Source of the DNA: Bacteroidota bacterium
Lineage (GTDB): Bacteria > Bacteroidota > Bacteroidia > Chitinophagales > Saprospiraceae
Direction: 5' to 3'
Assembly (NCBI GenBank): GCA_018222965.1
Contig: JAAEZH010000017.1
Coordinates: 38,047 to 102,046 of the forward strand
DNA: 64,000 nucleotides
Made by a program: the position numbers and the translations under genes. This document shows, in pieces, positions 27,045-35,255 of the stretch (positions within the stretch are counted from its first letter, which is position 1; each line of letters begins with the position of its first letter). The notes under the pieces are model-generated. The model searched no databases, was not told the DNA's origin, and was given only the letters and a program-made list of their open reading frames with translations.

Positions 27045-27404
27045 ATGAAACTAGAGGGAATGGGGCAAGACTCTACTTATTATAATCTCACCGAAAAAGA
27101 GTTTGGGGAACTGATCCTAAAAGCAAAATCCGGCTTCCAGGTAGTTGTGTTTAACGCAGAATGGCTGGGTAGCGGGCAAATGCAGGATGAAATAATAGAA
27201 GAGGTTTCCGAAAAATTTAATCAGAATTTTGAGTTCTACCGGGTAGAAAAAGAAAAGAATGAAGCTCTGGCCTTAAATCTTGGGGTTAGCGATATACCCG
27301 TTATTTTTGTTTTTAAGGAAGGAAAGGTAGTCCGCTATTTAAAAGGATTGACCTCAAAATCCCTGGTTGAAGGAATGTTGGATGAATTAATTTCTGAAAA
27401 CTGA
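27045..27404 (+). CDS. Thioredoxin-fold protein lacking the active-site cysteines
   Basis: This 119-residue protein has the thioredoxin strand order (FQVVVFNAEWLGSGQ, FYRVEKEKNEALALNLGV) and the cis-Pro loop SDIPVIFVFKEGK. Where thioredoxin has WCGPC this protein has WLGSGQ, so it cannot do dithiol exchange. Such cysteine-less members act as binding or assembly partners. It lies 47 bp after the sigma-54 activator and 11 bp before the aldehyde dehydrogenase, so the three may share a transcript. Confidence 0.75.
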   Translation: MKLEGMGQDSTYYNLTEKEFGELILKAKSGFQVVVFNAEWLGSGQMQDEIIEEVSEKFNQNFEFYRVEKEKNEALALNLGVSDIPVIFVFKEGKVVRYLKGLTSKSLVEGMLDELISEN

Positions 27405-27415
27405 AATCACTACGA

Positions 27416-28792
27416 ATGAGCAAAGATCCTATCATCGCTGTAAATCCGGCAACCGAAGAAGAAGTTGGTCGGTATGATTCCATTGGAAGAGAGGAATTAA
27501 TTCGCAAAATGGAGCAAACAGATATTTGCTTCCGCGAATGGTCCCAACGTCCCATGGATGAACGCTGTCAATTAATGAAAAATTTGGCAGATGTGTTGGA
27601 GTCTCGTAAAGAAGATTATGCCCAAATTATCACTTCAGAAATGGGTAAGGTCTTTCAGGCAGGAATTTCTGAAATAGAAAAATGTGCCTGGGTCTGTCGC
27701 TATTATGCAGAGAACGGTCCTCGTTTTCTGGAAGACGAAAAAATTCAAACAGATGCTTCAACTTCCTATGTTAGTTTTCAACCGCTGGGGGTAATTCTGG
27801 CCGTCATGCCCTGGAACTTTCCTTTCTGGCAGGTATTCCGCTTTGCAGCCCCCGCATTGGTAGCCGGAAATACGGGCCTGCTAAAACACGCCTCCAATGT
27901 GCCCGGCTGTGCCCAGGCTATTGAAAACTCTTTTCTTGAAGCCGGTTTTCCTAATAATGCCTTCTGCAACTTGCCCATCTCATCTTCCCGTGTAAAAGAG
28001 GTGCTTGAAAATCCACTGGTACGAGCAGCAACACTTACGGGGAGTGAAAAAGCAGGAAGCTCCGTTGCACTGGAATCGGGTAAAAGAATTAAGAAGACAG
28101 TACTTGAACTTGGAGGAAGCGATGCTTATTTGATTCTTGCAGACGCAGATCTCGAGTTGGCCGTCAATCAATGTGTGAAAAGCCGGCTTTTAAATGCCGG
28201 ACAAAGTTGTATTGGAGCCAAGCGCTTTATTGTAGTGGAAGAAGTGTATCATGCCTTTATGGCTCTTTTTCTGGAGAAAATGCGTGCAGCAAAAATGGGC
28301 GATCCAACAGATTCTGATTCTGATTTTGGTCCGCTTGCGCGAATGGATCTTCGGGACGAACTTCACAAGCAGGTGGAGCGAAGCGTGGATGCCGGAGCTA
28401 ATTTGGATCTTGGAGGTAGAATTCCTCCCGGAAAAGGCGCCTGGTATCCGGCAACAGTTCTTTCGAATGTAAAGCCGGGTATGCCTGCTTTCGATGAAGA
28501 ATTATTTGGACCCGTAGCCGCTGTTATACGTGCGAAAAATGAAAAAGAGGCCATTGATTTGGCTAATAAGTCTGATTTTGGACTAGGTGCCGCTGTTTTT
28601 ACAAAAGACCTGAATAAAGGGGAAGACATTGCACGTAATAAACTTCAGGCCGGTAGCTGTTTTGTAAACGGTCTGGTAAAGTCTGATCCTCGTTTGCCTT
28701 TCGGCGGAATAAAAGTCAGTGGTTATGGCCGGGAACTGTCTCACTACGGCATCAAAGAATTTGTGAACATCAAGACGGTCTGGATTCGCTAG
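27416..28792 (+). CDS. NAD(P)+-dependent succinate-semialdehyde/aldehyde dehydrogenase
   Basis: This 458-residue ALDH-superfamily enzyme has the cofactor-fold signature GVILAVMPWNFPFWQVFR, the general base Glu231 in VLELGGSD and the catalytic Cys265 in NAGQSCIGAKR. The short form and the MPWNFPFWQ block place it with the GabD/YneI (Sad) succinate-semialdehyde dehydrogenases, which oxidise the aldehyde to succinate. The exact aldehyde is not certain, and detoxification of stress aldehydes is equally possible. It follows the cysteine-less thioredoxin-like gene by 11 bp. Confidence 0.88.
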   Translation: MSKDPIIAVNPATEEEVGRYDSIGREELIRKMEQTDICFREWSQRPMDERCQLMKNLADVLESRKEDYAQIITSEMGKVFQAGISEIEKCAWVCRYYAENGPRFLEDEKIQTDASTSYVSFQPLGVILAVMPWNFPFWQVFRFAAPALVAGNTGLLKHASNVPGCAQAIENSFLEAGFPNNAFCNLPISSSRVKEVLENPLVRAATLTGSEKAGSSVALESGKRIKKTVLELGGSDAYLILADADLELAVNQCVKSRLLNAGQSCIGAKRFIVVEEVYHAFMALFLEKMRAAKMGDPTDSDSDFGPLARMDLRDELHKQVERSVDAGANLDLGGRIPPGKGAWYPATVLSNVKPGMPAFDEELFGPVAAVIRAKNEKEAIDLANKSDFGLGAAVFTKDLNKGEDIARNKLQAGSCFVNGLVKSDPRLPFGGIKVSGYGRELSHYGIKEFVNIKTVWIR

Positions 28793-28874
28793 GTCAGTTT
28801 TTTCCCTTTTGTATCTATTTTTATCGAACAAATCCTTCCTTCATACTTTATAGTGATAAATAAAGCATTAAAGT

Positions 28875-29081
28875 ATGGACGCTGCAATTAATTCTGAAAT
28901 TAAAAATAAAATTCGGGGTGATTGGGAGCGTGTTAGAGGAGCATTGAAATCTCGATACGACCAGTTAACCGACGAAGACCTTTTGTACAAGCCGGGAAAT
29001 GAAGATGTAATTGTTGGTAATATTACCAAACGCATCGGCAAGTCGGCCAGAGAGGTTAGACAGATTATTCAAACTATATAA
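28875..29081 (+). CDS. CsbD-family stress protein (copy 1)
   Basis: This 68-residue protein has the CsbD pattern [28 protein letters not shown] and a C-terminal helix [17 protein letters not shown]. CsbD proteins are small, abundant, general-stress proteins of unknown activity. A second copy follows 11 bp downstream. Confidence 0.88.
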   Translation: MDAAINSEIKNKIRGDWERVRGALKSRYDQLTDEDLLYKPGNEDVIVGNITKRIGKSAREVRQIIQTI

Positions 29082-29092
29082 AATATATACAA

Positions 29093-29284
29093 ATGAGTGA
29101 ATGGAAAGATAAAATTCGTGGAAACTGGAATCAGGTGAAAGGGAAACTCAAACAAGAATATGGAGAGTTGACCGACGATGACCTTGTTTACGAAGAAGGT
29201 AAAGAAGAAGAACTGATCGGACGCATCCAGCAGAAAATTGGACAATCGAAAGATGAACTGAAAGACTGGATTGATTCCCTCTGA
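29093..29284 (+). CDS. CsbD-family stress protein (copy 2)
   Basis: This 63-residue CsbD protein ([38 protein letters not shown]) is paralogous to the copy 11 bp upstream and closer to the family consensus. The pair is co-transcribed and closed by a terminator at 29344. Confidence 0.9.
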   Translation: MSEWKDKIRGNWNQVKGKLKQEYGELTDDDLVYEEGKEEELIGRIQQKIGQSKDELKDWIDSL

Positions 29285-29343
29285 TATCAGACTGAAATGA
29301 GTAGTTAAATTCTACGCTATTCGTTATAAACCATGAAAAATTA

Positions 29344-29369
29344 AGGTCCGCTCAGCGGACCTTTTTTTG
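29344..29369 (+). terminator. Rho-independent terminator
   Basis: AGGTCCGCT / AGCGGACCT form a perfect 9-bp stem with a one-base loop and are followed by seven T residues, after the CsbD pair. Confidence 0.9.
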
Positions 29370-29388
29370 TTTTACAAGTTACTGATAG

Positions 29389-29411
29389 CGAACAAATTAC
29401 GTGCGTGTTCG
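29389..29411. promoter_or_regulatory. Palindromic operator-like site
   Basis: CGAACA and TGTTCG are inverted and 11 bp apart, 35 bp upstream of the baeRF7 start codon. This is a possible regulator site; no family can be named. Confidence 0.25.
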
Positions 29412-29445
29412 TTTTAAAAATAAATACAAACCTGATAAATAAATT

Positions 29446-30570
29446 ATGATAAGCAAGAAGAAATTTGAAGAGTTATTGAGTGTGGAAACTGAGAATGCTA
29501 TATCTCTATATATTCCTACACACCGTGCCGGACAGAATCAGGAAGATAAGATTCGTTATAAAAATCAATTGTCTGAAATTGAAGATGTGTTAAAGGATCG
29601 TGGAATGCATAAGCCTGATCGTGATAAGCTAATGAAGCCAATGCATGATTTGGTGAATAAAGAAGATTTCTGGTTGAAATTATCAGACGGTTTAGCTGTT
29701 TTTAGAACAGAAAACACGTTTGAGCATTTTGAAGTTCCAAGTTATTTTGATCCACATTTTCACGTGGGAAATAAATTGCATCTCTATCAGTTGATGAACA
29801 GCTTTGAAGGACAGAAGCTTTTCTATCTGCTTGCTGTAAGTCAAAATGAAACCCGCTTCTTTGAGTGCCGACGTCATAGTATTACTCCAATTAAAATATC
29901 GGATAAAATTCCGGTGGATATGGAGAAATCACTTGCGCTTGAAGTTGAAGATTCTTTGCAATTTCACCAATCCGGTTCAACCATACATCATGGCCAGGGC
30001 GGAGGAAATGAAGAAAAAAATGTTCGCCTCGAACAATACTTCAGGGATATTAACGCCGGCCTTATTGATATTATCCCCGAACCGGATGGTCCACTTGTAG
30101 TGGCTTGTGTTGATTACTTATTCCCGATGTACCGTAAAATTAATACCTATCCAAAATTACACGGAAAGAATGTTTCCGGAAATCCGGAGGGCAAAGACCC
30201 TGTCCTTCTCCATGAAGAAGCGATTATGGTCCTTCAGGATTGGTTGAAAGAGCCTGTAGAGAATAACAAAAAACAATTTGAGCAGAATCTGTCAAAAGAT
30301 CACGCCAGTTTCTCTGTACATGAAATTCTCCCTGCTGCGAAAGCAGGAAAAGTAGATAGTGTTTTCCTCGCGAAAGGCAGCCATACCTGGGGAGTATATG
30401 ATACAGAAAAACACAAGGTGAATATCCATGAAAACAAAGGAGCTGAAAGTCAGTGTCTCGTTGAAGAAGTGGCTCGGGAAACTTACGAACATGGTGGTTC
30501 TGTATTTCTGGTAGATCGTGAGGAAATGCCTCGCCCTACCGCAAATATGAACGCAAACTTTAGATACTAG
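29446..30570 (+). CDS. baeRF family 7 (bacterial eRF1-like) protein
   Basis: This 374-residue protein starts ISKKKFEELLSVETENAISL followed by YIPTHRAGQ, the N-terminal signature of the bacterial archaeo-eukaryotic release-factor-like proteins, family 7. The domains read as an N-terminal alpha/beta unit (~1-120), a central eRF1 domain 2-like unit (~125-260, with the HQSGSTIHHGQGGGNEEKN loop where eRF1 carries its GGQ-type motif) and an L7Ae-like C-terminal unit (~265-374). A role in ribosome rescue or hibernation under stress has been proposed for the superfamily. The location at the end of the stress island fits. Confidence 0.82.
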   Translation: MISKKKFEELLSVETENAISLYIPTHRAGQNQEDKIRYKNQLSEIEDVLKDRGMHKPDRDKLMKPMHDLVNKEDFWLKLSDGLAVFRTENTFEHFEVPSYFDPHFHVGNKLHLYQLMNSFEGQKLFYLLAVSQNETRFFECRRHSITPIKISDKIPVDMEKSLALEVEDSLQFHQSGSTIHHGQGGGNEEKNVRLEQYFRDINAGLIDIIPEPDGPLVVACVDYLFPMYRKINTYPKLHGKNVSGNPEGKDPVLLHEEAIMVLQDWLKEPVENNKKQFEQNLSKDHASFSVHEILPAAKAGKVDSVFLAKGSHTWGVYDTEKHKVNIHENKGAESQCLVEEVARETYEHGGSVFLVDREEMPRPTANMNANFRY

Positions 30571-30643
30571 ATATAAATAGGGAGCATATCCCTTTATTAT
30601 AATTTGTCCGGTCAATCCTGACCGGATTAAATCGGGTGTACTC

Positions 30644-30675
30644 GTGCTGGAGTCCCACGGGCTCCAGCACTTTTT
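30644..30675 (+). terminator. Rho-independent terminator
   Basis: GTGCTGGAG / CTCCAGCAC with a 9-nt loop is followed by TTTTT. A second hairpin CCGGTCA/TGACCGG (30609-30625) precedes it, so baeRF7 is doubly closed. Confidence 0.85.
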
Positions 30676-30763
30676 ATAAAGCGGCATGGTGGAAATAAAA
30701 TCCAATGCTGTTTACAGGGTGAATGTCCGAAATCCTTCAATTTGTAATCTAAATCCATTTGTT

Positions 30764-31249
30764 ATGCGAATACTTGCAAGCTTTTTGATCATACTATGTA
30801 TGCCGTTTATCTACTCCTCTGCAAAATCAGCGGAAGAGGCAAGGTCGTATTGCAACGACAGATTTGGATTTTGTGTGGAATACCCGGAAAATCTGTTTAC
30901 CCAGGTTTTTATACCCGATAATGGAGATGGTGTTCTTTTGCAGTCTGAAGATGGTAAATATAAAGTTCAGGCCTCCGGATCATACAATCTTATGGATTGG
31001 GAGATAGAAGATATTTATTATTTCACCTTCGAAGACTTTAGCAGAGAATCATCCGGGGTGAAAAACCTGGATTCTGTTTTTACAGAAACCGAATATGAAG
31101 CTACCTTTTTAGTTGATGATCAACTTAGATACTATCATACATTCTTATTTGCTGATAGTTATATAACCTTGACTATTGTGGTACCTAAAGGGGAAGATAA
31201 TATACTCAATAGCCTAAAAGATGAAGTGGGGCTGCGATATAATATTTAA
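30764..31249 (+). CDS. Exported protein of unknown function
   Basis: This 161-residue protein starts at ATG 30764 (MRILASFLIILCMPFIYSS), giving a standard signal peptide; an in-frame Met 78 bp upstream would bury the signal and is rejected. The mature part has RFGFCVEYPENLFTQVF and a beta-rich middle, resembling small periplasmic proteins that keep a 'FGFxVxYP' segment. It lies 89 bp beyond a terminator and is closed by its own terminator at 31267. The function is unknown. Confidence 0.65.
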   Translation: MRILASFLIILCMPFIYSSAKSAEEARSYCNDRFGFCVEYPENLFTQVFIPDNGDGVLLQSEDGKYKVQASGSYNLMDWEIEDIYYFTFEDFSRESSGVKNLDSVFTETEYEATFLVDDQLRYYHTFLFADSYITLTIVVPKGEDNILNSLKDEVGLRYNI

Positions 31250-31266
31250 CCAAATAATCCGGGGAA

Positions 31267-31304
31267 AAAGTGGCTGGAAGTGAAATCTTTCAGCCACTTT
31301 TTTT
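31267..31304 (+). terminator. Rho-independent terminator
   Basis: A 14-bp stem with one mismatch (core AAAGTGGCTG / CAGCCACTTT) and a 6-nt loop is followed by a T tract. It begins the 456-bp intergenic region 31250-31705. Confidence 0.9.
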
Positions 31305-31550
31305 ATTAATTGTATGCTTTCTACCTTTTTGTTATTCAGGGGTTTAGTCGATTCTTGACTGGGGTGTGATGATTTTTTTTAATAAAACACCGAACATGTG
31401 AAGCGGGTAATCGTTCTTGAATATGAATACAGTATACAAAAACCAAAGCTTTCTTTTATTGAGTCAGACCCATACTAAGTAGTTATTTCCTGTAGAACCA
31501 ATCGGATCTCAGGGTCTGGTTTGAAGCCAACTAAAGTTTGAAATTATTTG

Positions 31551-31659
31551 CCGGTAAACCTGTCGTTTGCCGGGTTATAGAATATTGTCAACAGTCGGGT
31601 TTATGTCGACTGCGTGTCGACATTGTGCCGGGACTTCAAATGAATTTCCGGCACTTTTT
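31551..31659 (+). ncRNA. Candidate small RNA: three hairpins ending in a terminator
   Basis: The intergenic region holds three hairpins in series: CCGGTAAAC/GTTTGCCGG (31551-31573), the perfect ATGTCGAC/GTCGACAT (31603-31623), and GTGCCGGGA/TTCCGGCAC with a T tract (31625-31659). The last is a typical intrinsic terminator although no gene precedes it for 300 bp, which suggests a short non-coding transcript starting between about 31310 and 31550. No family is recognised, and its 5' end cannot be placed. Confidence 0.4.
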
Positions 31660-31705
31660 CCGCTTGTTGATTTAATGCAAATTATTTAATCCTTAAAGAT
31701 TTTAT

Positions 31706-32692
31706 ATGAACTATTCCAAAATGAAAATTCTCCCGCTCTTTGTCCTGATGCTTTCGGGACTGATCTTCACTTCTTGTGACAAGGAAGACGATATGATGGA
31801 TGAAAATACGGGCACGGTTCAGTTTGAGATTACTGACGCTCCGATTGATGACGAAGATGTTGAGGCTGTGTTTGTAACAGTAGCTGAAGTCCGTGTAGAC
31901 GGAGAGGCTATTAGCGATTTTGAAGGTCGAAAAACCATCGATCTCATGGCCTACCAAAATGGAAATACAGAAGCTTTGGGTTTGGCCGAGCTGGAAGCCG
32001 GTACATATTCTGATGTAAGCCTGGTACTCGATTACGAAACCGATGCCGACGGAAACAGTCCTGGTTGTTATGTTCGGGACCAACAACAAACGAAGCATGC
32101 TGTTCGTGCTAAAGGCGATAGTAACTCACAAGGTGAATTTAGAATGGTTTCTAATTCATTCACCGTAACTGAAAACAGCCAGACCAATATTGTGCTCGAC
32201 TTTGATGTTCGTAAAGCTGTGCGCTATGAAGATAACCCACAGCCAGATGACCGCTACGAGTTTGCTTCCAAGTCAGAAACAGAAGCCTCTATCCGGGTAG
32301 TAAGTAAGGCAAAAGCTGGTACCATTACCGGTAATTGCAGTGATAATCTCGGAATAGCTGGTGACCGAATTGTTGCCTACGCTTACGCGAAAGGTGATTT
32401 TGATGCTAATACAGAAACCTCCGAACAAGGAGATAGTGATATTATGTTCCGCAATGCTGTATCCAGTGCCGTAGTTGCCGAGAATGGAGACTTCCAACTT
32501 TCCTTCCTGGAGGAAGGTGACTACGAGTTGCACTTTGCCGGATACGAAGATGCAGATGAAGACGGTCAGGTCGAATTTAAAGGATTACTTGAAGTGGATC
32601 TTTTGCTCGGACTCCTTGATCTTCTCGATATTAATCTCGATGCATCGGCTTCTGTAAATGCCGAAGTAGATGTGATTGCCATTATACCCTAA
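31706..32692 (+). CDS. DUF4382 lipoprotein
   Basis: This 328-residue protein has a lipoprotein signal peptide (FTSC, Cys24) and a DUF4382 domain (~34-180: GTVQFEITDAPIDDEDVEAV, VFVTVAEVRVDG, LMAYQNG). Its second half (~200-328) has a SpaA/carboxypeptidase-regulatory-like beta domain (SFLEEGDYELHFAGY). DUF4382 proteins are common surface lipoproteins of Bacteroidota with no known enzyme activity. The gene is alone, with terminators on both sides. Confidence 0.88.
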   Translation: MNYSKMKILPLFVLMLSGLIFTSCDKEDDMMDENTGTVQFEITDAPIDDEDVEAVFVTVAEVRVDGEAISDFEGRKTIDLMAYQNGNTEALGLAELEAGTYSDVSLVLDYETDADGNSPGCYVRDQQQTKHAVRAKGDSNSQGEFRMVSNSFTVTENSQTNIVLDFDVRKAVRYEDNPQPDDRYEFASKSETEASIRVVSKAKAGTITGNCSDNLGIAGDRIVAYAYAKGDFDANTETSEQGDSDIMFRNAVSSAVVAENGDFQLSFLEEGDYELHFAGYEDADEDGQVEFKGLLEVDLLLGLLDLLDINLDASASVNAEVDVIAIIP

Positions 32693-32718
32693 TCGATTAC
32701 GGTAACACTTGCATTTGA

Positions 32719-32756
32719 AAATCTGCCTGTTCATTAAGTTGAGCAGGCGGATTTTT
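32719..32756 (+). terminator. Rho-independent terminator
   Basis: AAATCTGCCTG / CAGGCGGATTT (one G-T pair) with a 14-nt loop is followed by a T tract, after the DUF4382 gene. Confidence 0.85.
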
Positions 32757-32838
32757 TATTTGGGTGGTAGGGGTAAGATATGCTTGTTTGCATCCTAGGA
32801 GTGAAAGAGCAATACGCAATCACCCATAATTTTAAAAC

Positions 32839-33207
32839 ATGTTGAAACAAAAAATCACCCTGCTTGCCATTTTTGCGCTGATAATGATACTTCCAAATCG
32901 CTCTGAAGCTGTCGTTCAGATTCAACAGGAGTCTGAAGTAACTGTAGCAGAAACGATACAGGGTAAAAAGGAAAGTAAGCTCCAAAAACGACTGGAAAAG
33001 CAACGTGCAAAATTGCAAAAGAAAGCCGCCAAAAAAGGAATGGCTCAGGATGTCAGCCTGGGCGTTATAGGTGTAGGTATTCTGGTCCTGTTAATAGGGG
33101 TAGTCGTACTGATAGCTGGAATTCTCACCATTAGTGTCGGCTTTTTTGGCGGATTGATCCTGATCCTGGTTGGAGCTTTTCTGATGGTTTTAGGGCTTTT
33201 TGTCTAA
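32839..33207 (+). CDS. Exported/membrane protein with basic helix and C-terminal hydrophobic hairpin
   Basis: This 122-residue protein has a signal peptide (to about AVVQ), a Lys/Gln-rich amphipathic helix (LQKRLEKQRAKLQKKAAKK, ~52-70) and a C-terminal pair of membrane helices (VIGVGILVLLIGVVVLIAG, then FFGGLILILVGAFLMVLG). The layout occurs in many small Bacteroidota proteins of unknown role. It is a single-gene unit ending at a bidirectional terminator. Confidence 0.65.
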   Translation: MLKQKITLLAIFALIMILPNRSEAVVQIQQESEVTVAETIQGKKESKLQKRLEKQRAKLQKKAAKKGMAQDVSLGVIGVGILVLLIGVVVLIAGILTISVGFFGGLILILVGAFLMVLGLFV

Positions 33208-33218
33208 CTGAAAAAAAG

Positions 33219-33244
33219 GAGGCTGAACCTTTCGGGTCAGCCTC
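33219..33244. terminator. Bidirectional terminator
   Basis: GAGGCTGAACC and GGGTCAGCCTC form a stem with one mismatch and a TTTC loop, between convergent genes, with A and T tracts on the two sides. Confidence 0.8.
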
Positions 33245-33253
33245 ATTAACTTG

Positions 33254-34501
33254 CTATTCAGGAACCGGCACTTCCAGTTCCGGGTTTTCAAATCGTTCCT
33301 TTTCCGAAAGCAAATGTACCTGCCAGTAAATCCAGGTGGCCAATAATCCGATACCGCCCATCAGAAAGTATAATGGTATATAGCCAAAAAGCCGGATCAT
33401 CTGCATTCCAATGATCGGGGCAATAATATGCGCCACCGAAAAAGTCATTCCGTACAATCCTACATAGCGGCCGGTCAGATTCTCCGGTGCCCGGTCTACC
33501 GCAAAGGAGCTGGAAAAGGGAAAACTAATAATCTCTCCGAATGTGATCAACAAAATAGAAATCACGGCGAGTCCGATCCAGGTTAGAGGCGATGCCAATA
33601 CCAGATACGACCCCGCAACCAGGAGCATACCAATGGCAATGAGTTTCATGACAGGGATTTTTTTCTCCAAAATGAAAACTACCGGCATTTCGATCAAAAA
33701 GATCAAAAAGCCGTTGATCGCAAACAAAAGCCCTATTCCGGATTCGTTCAACCCAAATACTTCCTTAAAAGCCAGGGGAGTGGTGTAAAACAATTGCATA
33801 AAGATCAAAGCCATTAGCAAGGTGGCAACAAGGAATAAAACAAAAACCTTGTCACTCCATGGACCGGAAGTCGGCCCAGTCGGTGCAAGCGCTTCTTTTT
33901 TCTCTTTTACCTTCTTTTCCTTCAAGCTAAAGCGGAAAAATATAGCTGCCAGGAAACAGGTGACACCGTCTACGATAAACAGGGTTTGATATCCATAATT
34001 TAACGCTAAAAAACCGCCAACAGCTGGTCCGGCCCCCATTCCCAAATTGATTGCTAGTCGAATTAAGGATAAGGAACGCGTCCGGTTTTCAGGTTTGCTG
34101 TAAGCCCGAATTGCCGTAAAGCTGGCTGGCCTAAACATGTCTCCCACAAAAGTGAGGACAAACAAACCAATGGAAAAGCCGATAAAATCCTTGATAAACA
34201 TCAAGCCCAGAAAAAATAATCCGGTGGTGATCAAACTCCAGAACTGTACCTGGTAATACCCGATCTTATCTGTCAACTGCCCTCCAACATAAGTGCCGGC
34301 TACCGAGCCAAGGCCAAAACATGCCATGGTGATTCCGGCTTGAGTCAATGTGAAATCAAGTTGACCTGTCAGATAAATCGATAGGAAAGGCAAAACCATC
34401 ATGCCCGACCTGTTGATGAGCATAACAGCAGAAAGAAGCCAAACTTCTTTCGACAAGCCTGTAAAGGACTCTCTGTATAGTTTTACGGTGCGGGCAAACA
34501 T
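33254..34501 (-). CDS. Major facilitator superfamily (MFS) transporter
   Basis: This 415-residue protein has 12 predicted membrane helices in two halves with a central loop (KEKKVKEKKEALAP, ~195-208). The motif A region appears as GGQLTDKIGYYQVQ (~73-86). It resembles MFS drug/multiple-transport proteins of the YdhP/MdtH-like type. The substrate is unknown. The gene runs alone and convergent to the previous one. Confidence 0.87.
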   Translation of the reverse strand: MFARTVKLYRESFTGLSKEVWLLSAVMLINRSGMMVLPFLSIYLTGQLDFTLTQAGITMACFGLGSVAGTYVGGQLTDKIGYYQVQFWSLITTGLFFLGLMFIKDFIGFSIGLFVLTFVGDMFRPASFTAIRAYSKPENRTRSLSLIRLAINLGMGAGPAVGGFLALNYGYQTLFIVDGVTCFLAAIFFRFSLKEKKVKEKKEALAPTGPTSGPWSDKVFVLFLVATLLMALIFMQLFYTTPLAFKEVFGLNESGIGLLFAINGFLIFLIEMPVVFILEKKIPVMKLIAIGMLLVAGSYLVLASPLTWIGLAVISILLITFGEIISFPFSSSFAVDRAPENLTGRYVGLYGMTFSVAHIIAPIIGMQMIRLFGYIPLYFLMGGIGLLATWIYWQVHLLSEKERFENPELEVPVPE

Positions 34502-34570
34502 ATCGGGTGAATTTTGAAAAAAGATAAACCCTTATGTATGATAGATTAGTTCCCGGCAATCCCATGTTTT

Positions 34571-34620
34571 TCAACTCACACCCAAACTCACACCCACACC
34601 CACACTCAAACTCAAACTAT
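34571..34620. repeat. Short imperfect tandem repeat (ACTCAA/ACACCC units)
   Basis: About 50 bp of 6-bp units alternating CAAACT, CACACC and ACCCAC lie between two minus-strand genes. The same unit family recurs at 37203-37231 upstream of pcm. Confidence 0.75.
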
Positions 34621-35210
34621 ATTAGGTGCTGCATCAAACCCTCAAATTCTTCCGGTGGATGATAGAGGTGGTCTTTGTAGGTGGTAGCACTAAAGGTCAA
34701 TTGGAAAGGCTTGTCATTCCTCAATTTCAATTCCATGCGAATATTACCAAATGCCTGTTTGTTCTTTCCCGGTGTGGAAAAATCGGGTTTGGGTTTGAGG
34801 TAATGCCTTTCAACAGTTTCAACATATTTCTCACTTTGCCAGCTTCTGGTATCTGAGATCTGGCTGCGATATCCTATCGCCCGAACCCGTTCTTTCAAAT
34901 AGTCGAGGAAGTGCCGACATTCGCGTAAAGCATAACCCGTCTTATAGAAGTGAATGGCAAATCCCTTTGAAGAAGGCGTATCCAAAAAGTCAATCGCTTC
35001 ATCAATGTGATCGGGATTGACTTTGAAAACAGCATACTGATCCAATAACCACGAACTCATCCGGCGACGCACCAGCTTCTCTTTCCATTGCTCGTAATCT
35101 GCTTTTTCTTCCTCCGTGCGCTCAATCATCTCATGGATTAAAGGATTGGAGGAAGAACTCTCTTCAGAGGCTTGAAACAGCTTTTTGAAAAATTGCCAGG
35201 GATTGCTCAT
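34617..35210 (-). CDS. Conserved hypothetical protein
   Basis: This 197-residue soluble protein has no signal peptide. It has a helical N-terminal half (EMIERTEEEKADYEQWKEKL) and a beta-rich C-terminal half (IRMELKLRNDKPFQLTFSAT). It is divergent from the GNAT gene by 45 bp. No family is recognised. Confidence 0.7.
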   Translation of the reverse strand: MSNPWQFFKKLFQASEESSSSNPLIHEMIERTEEEKADYEQWKEKLVRRRMSSWLLDQYAVFKVNPDHIDEAIDFLDTPSSKGFAIHFYKTGYALRECRHFLDYLKERVRAIGYRSQISDTRSWQSEKYVETVERHYLKPKPDFSTPGKNKQAFGNIRMELKLRNDKPFQLTFSATTYKDHLYHPPEEFEGLMQHLI

Positions 35211-35223
35211 GTCTCTACAACGC

Positions 35224-35252
35224 TTTGGGTTAATTTTGGTTGTTTAACTTTG
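35224..35252 (+). promoter_or_regulatory. Bacteroidota sigma-A promoter, near-leaderless
   Basis: A perfect -33 TTTG (35224-35227) and a perfect -7 TAACTTTG (35245-35252) are 17 bp apart, matching the Bacteroidota consensus. The GNAT start ATG is at 35256, so transcription would begin at or next to the start codon. Confidence 0.6.
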
Positions 35253-35255
35253 CCT

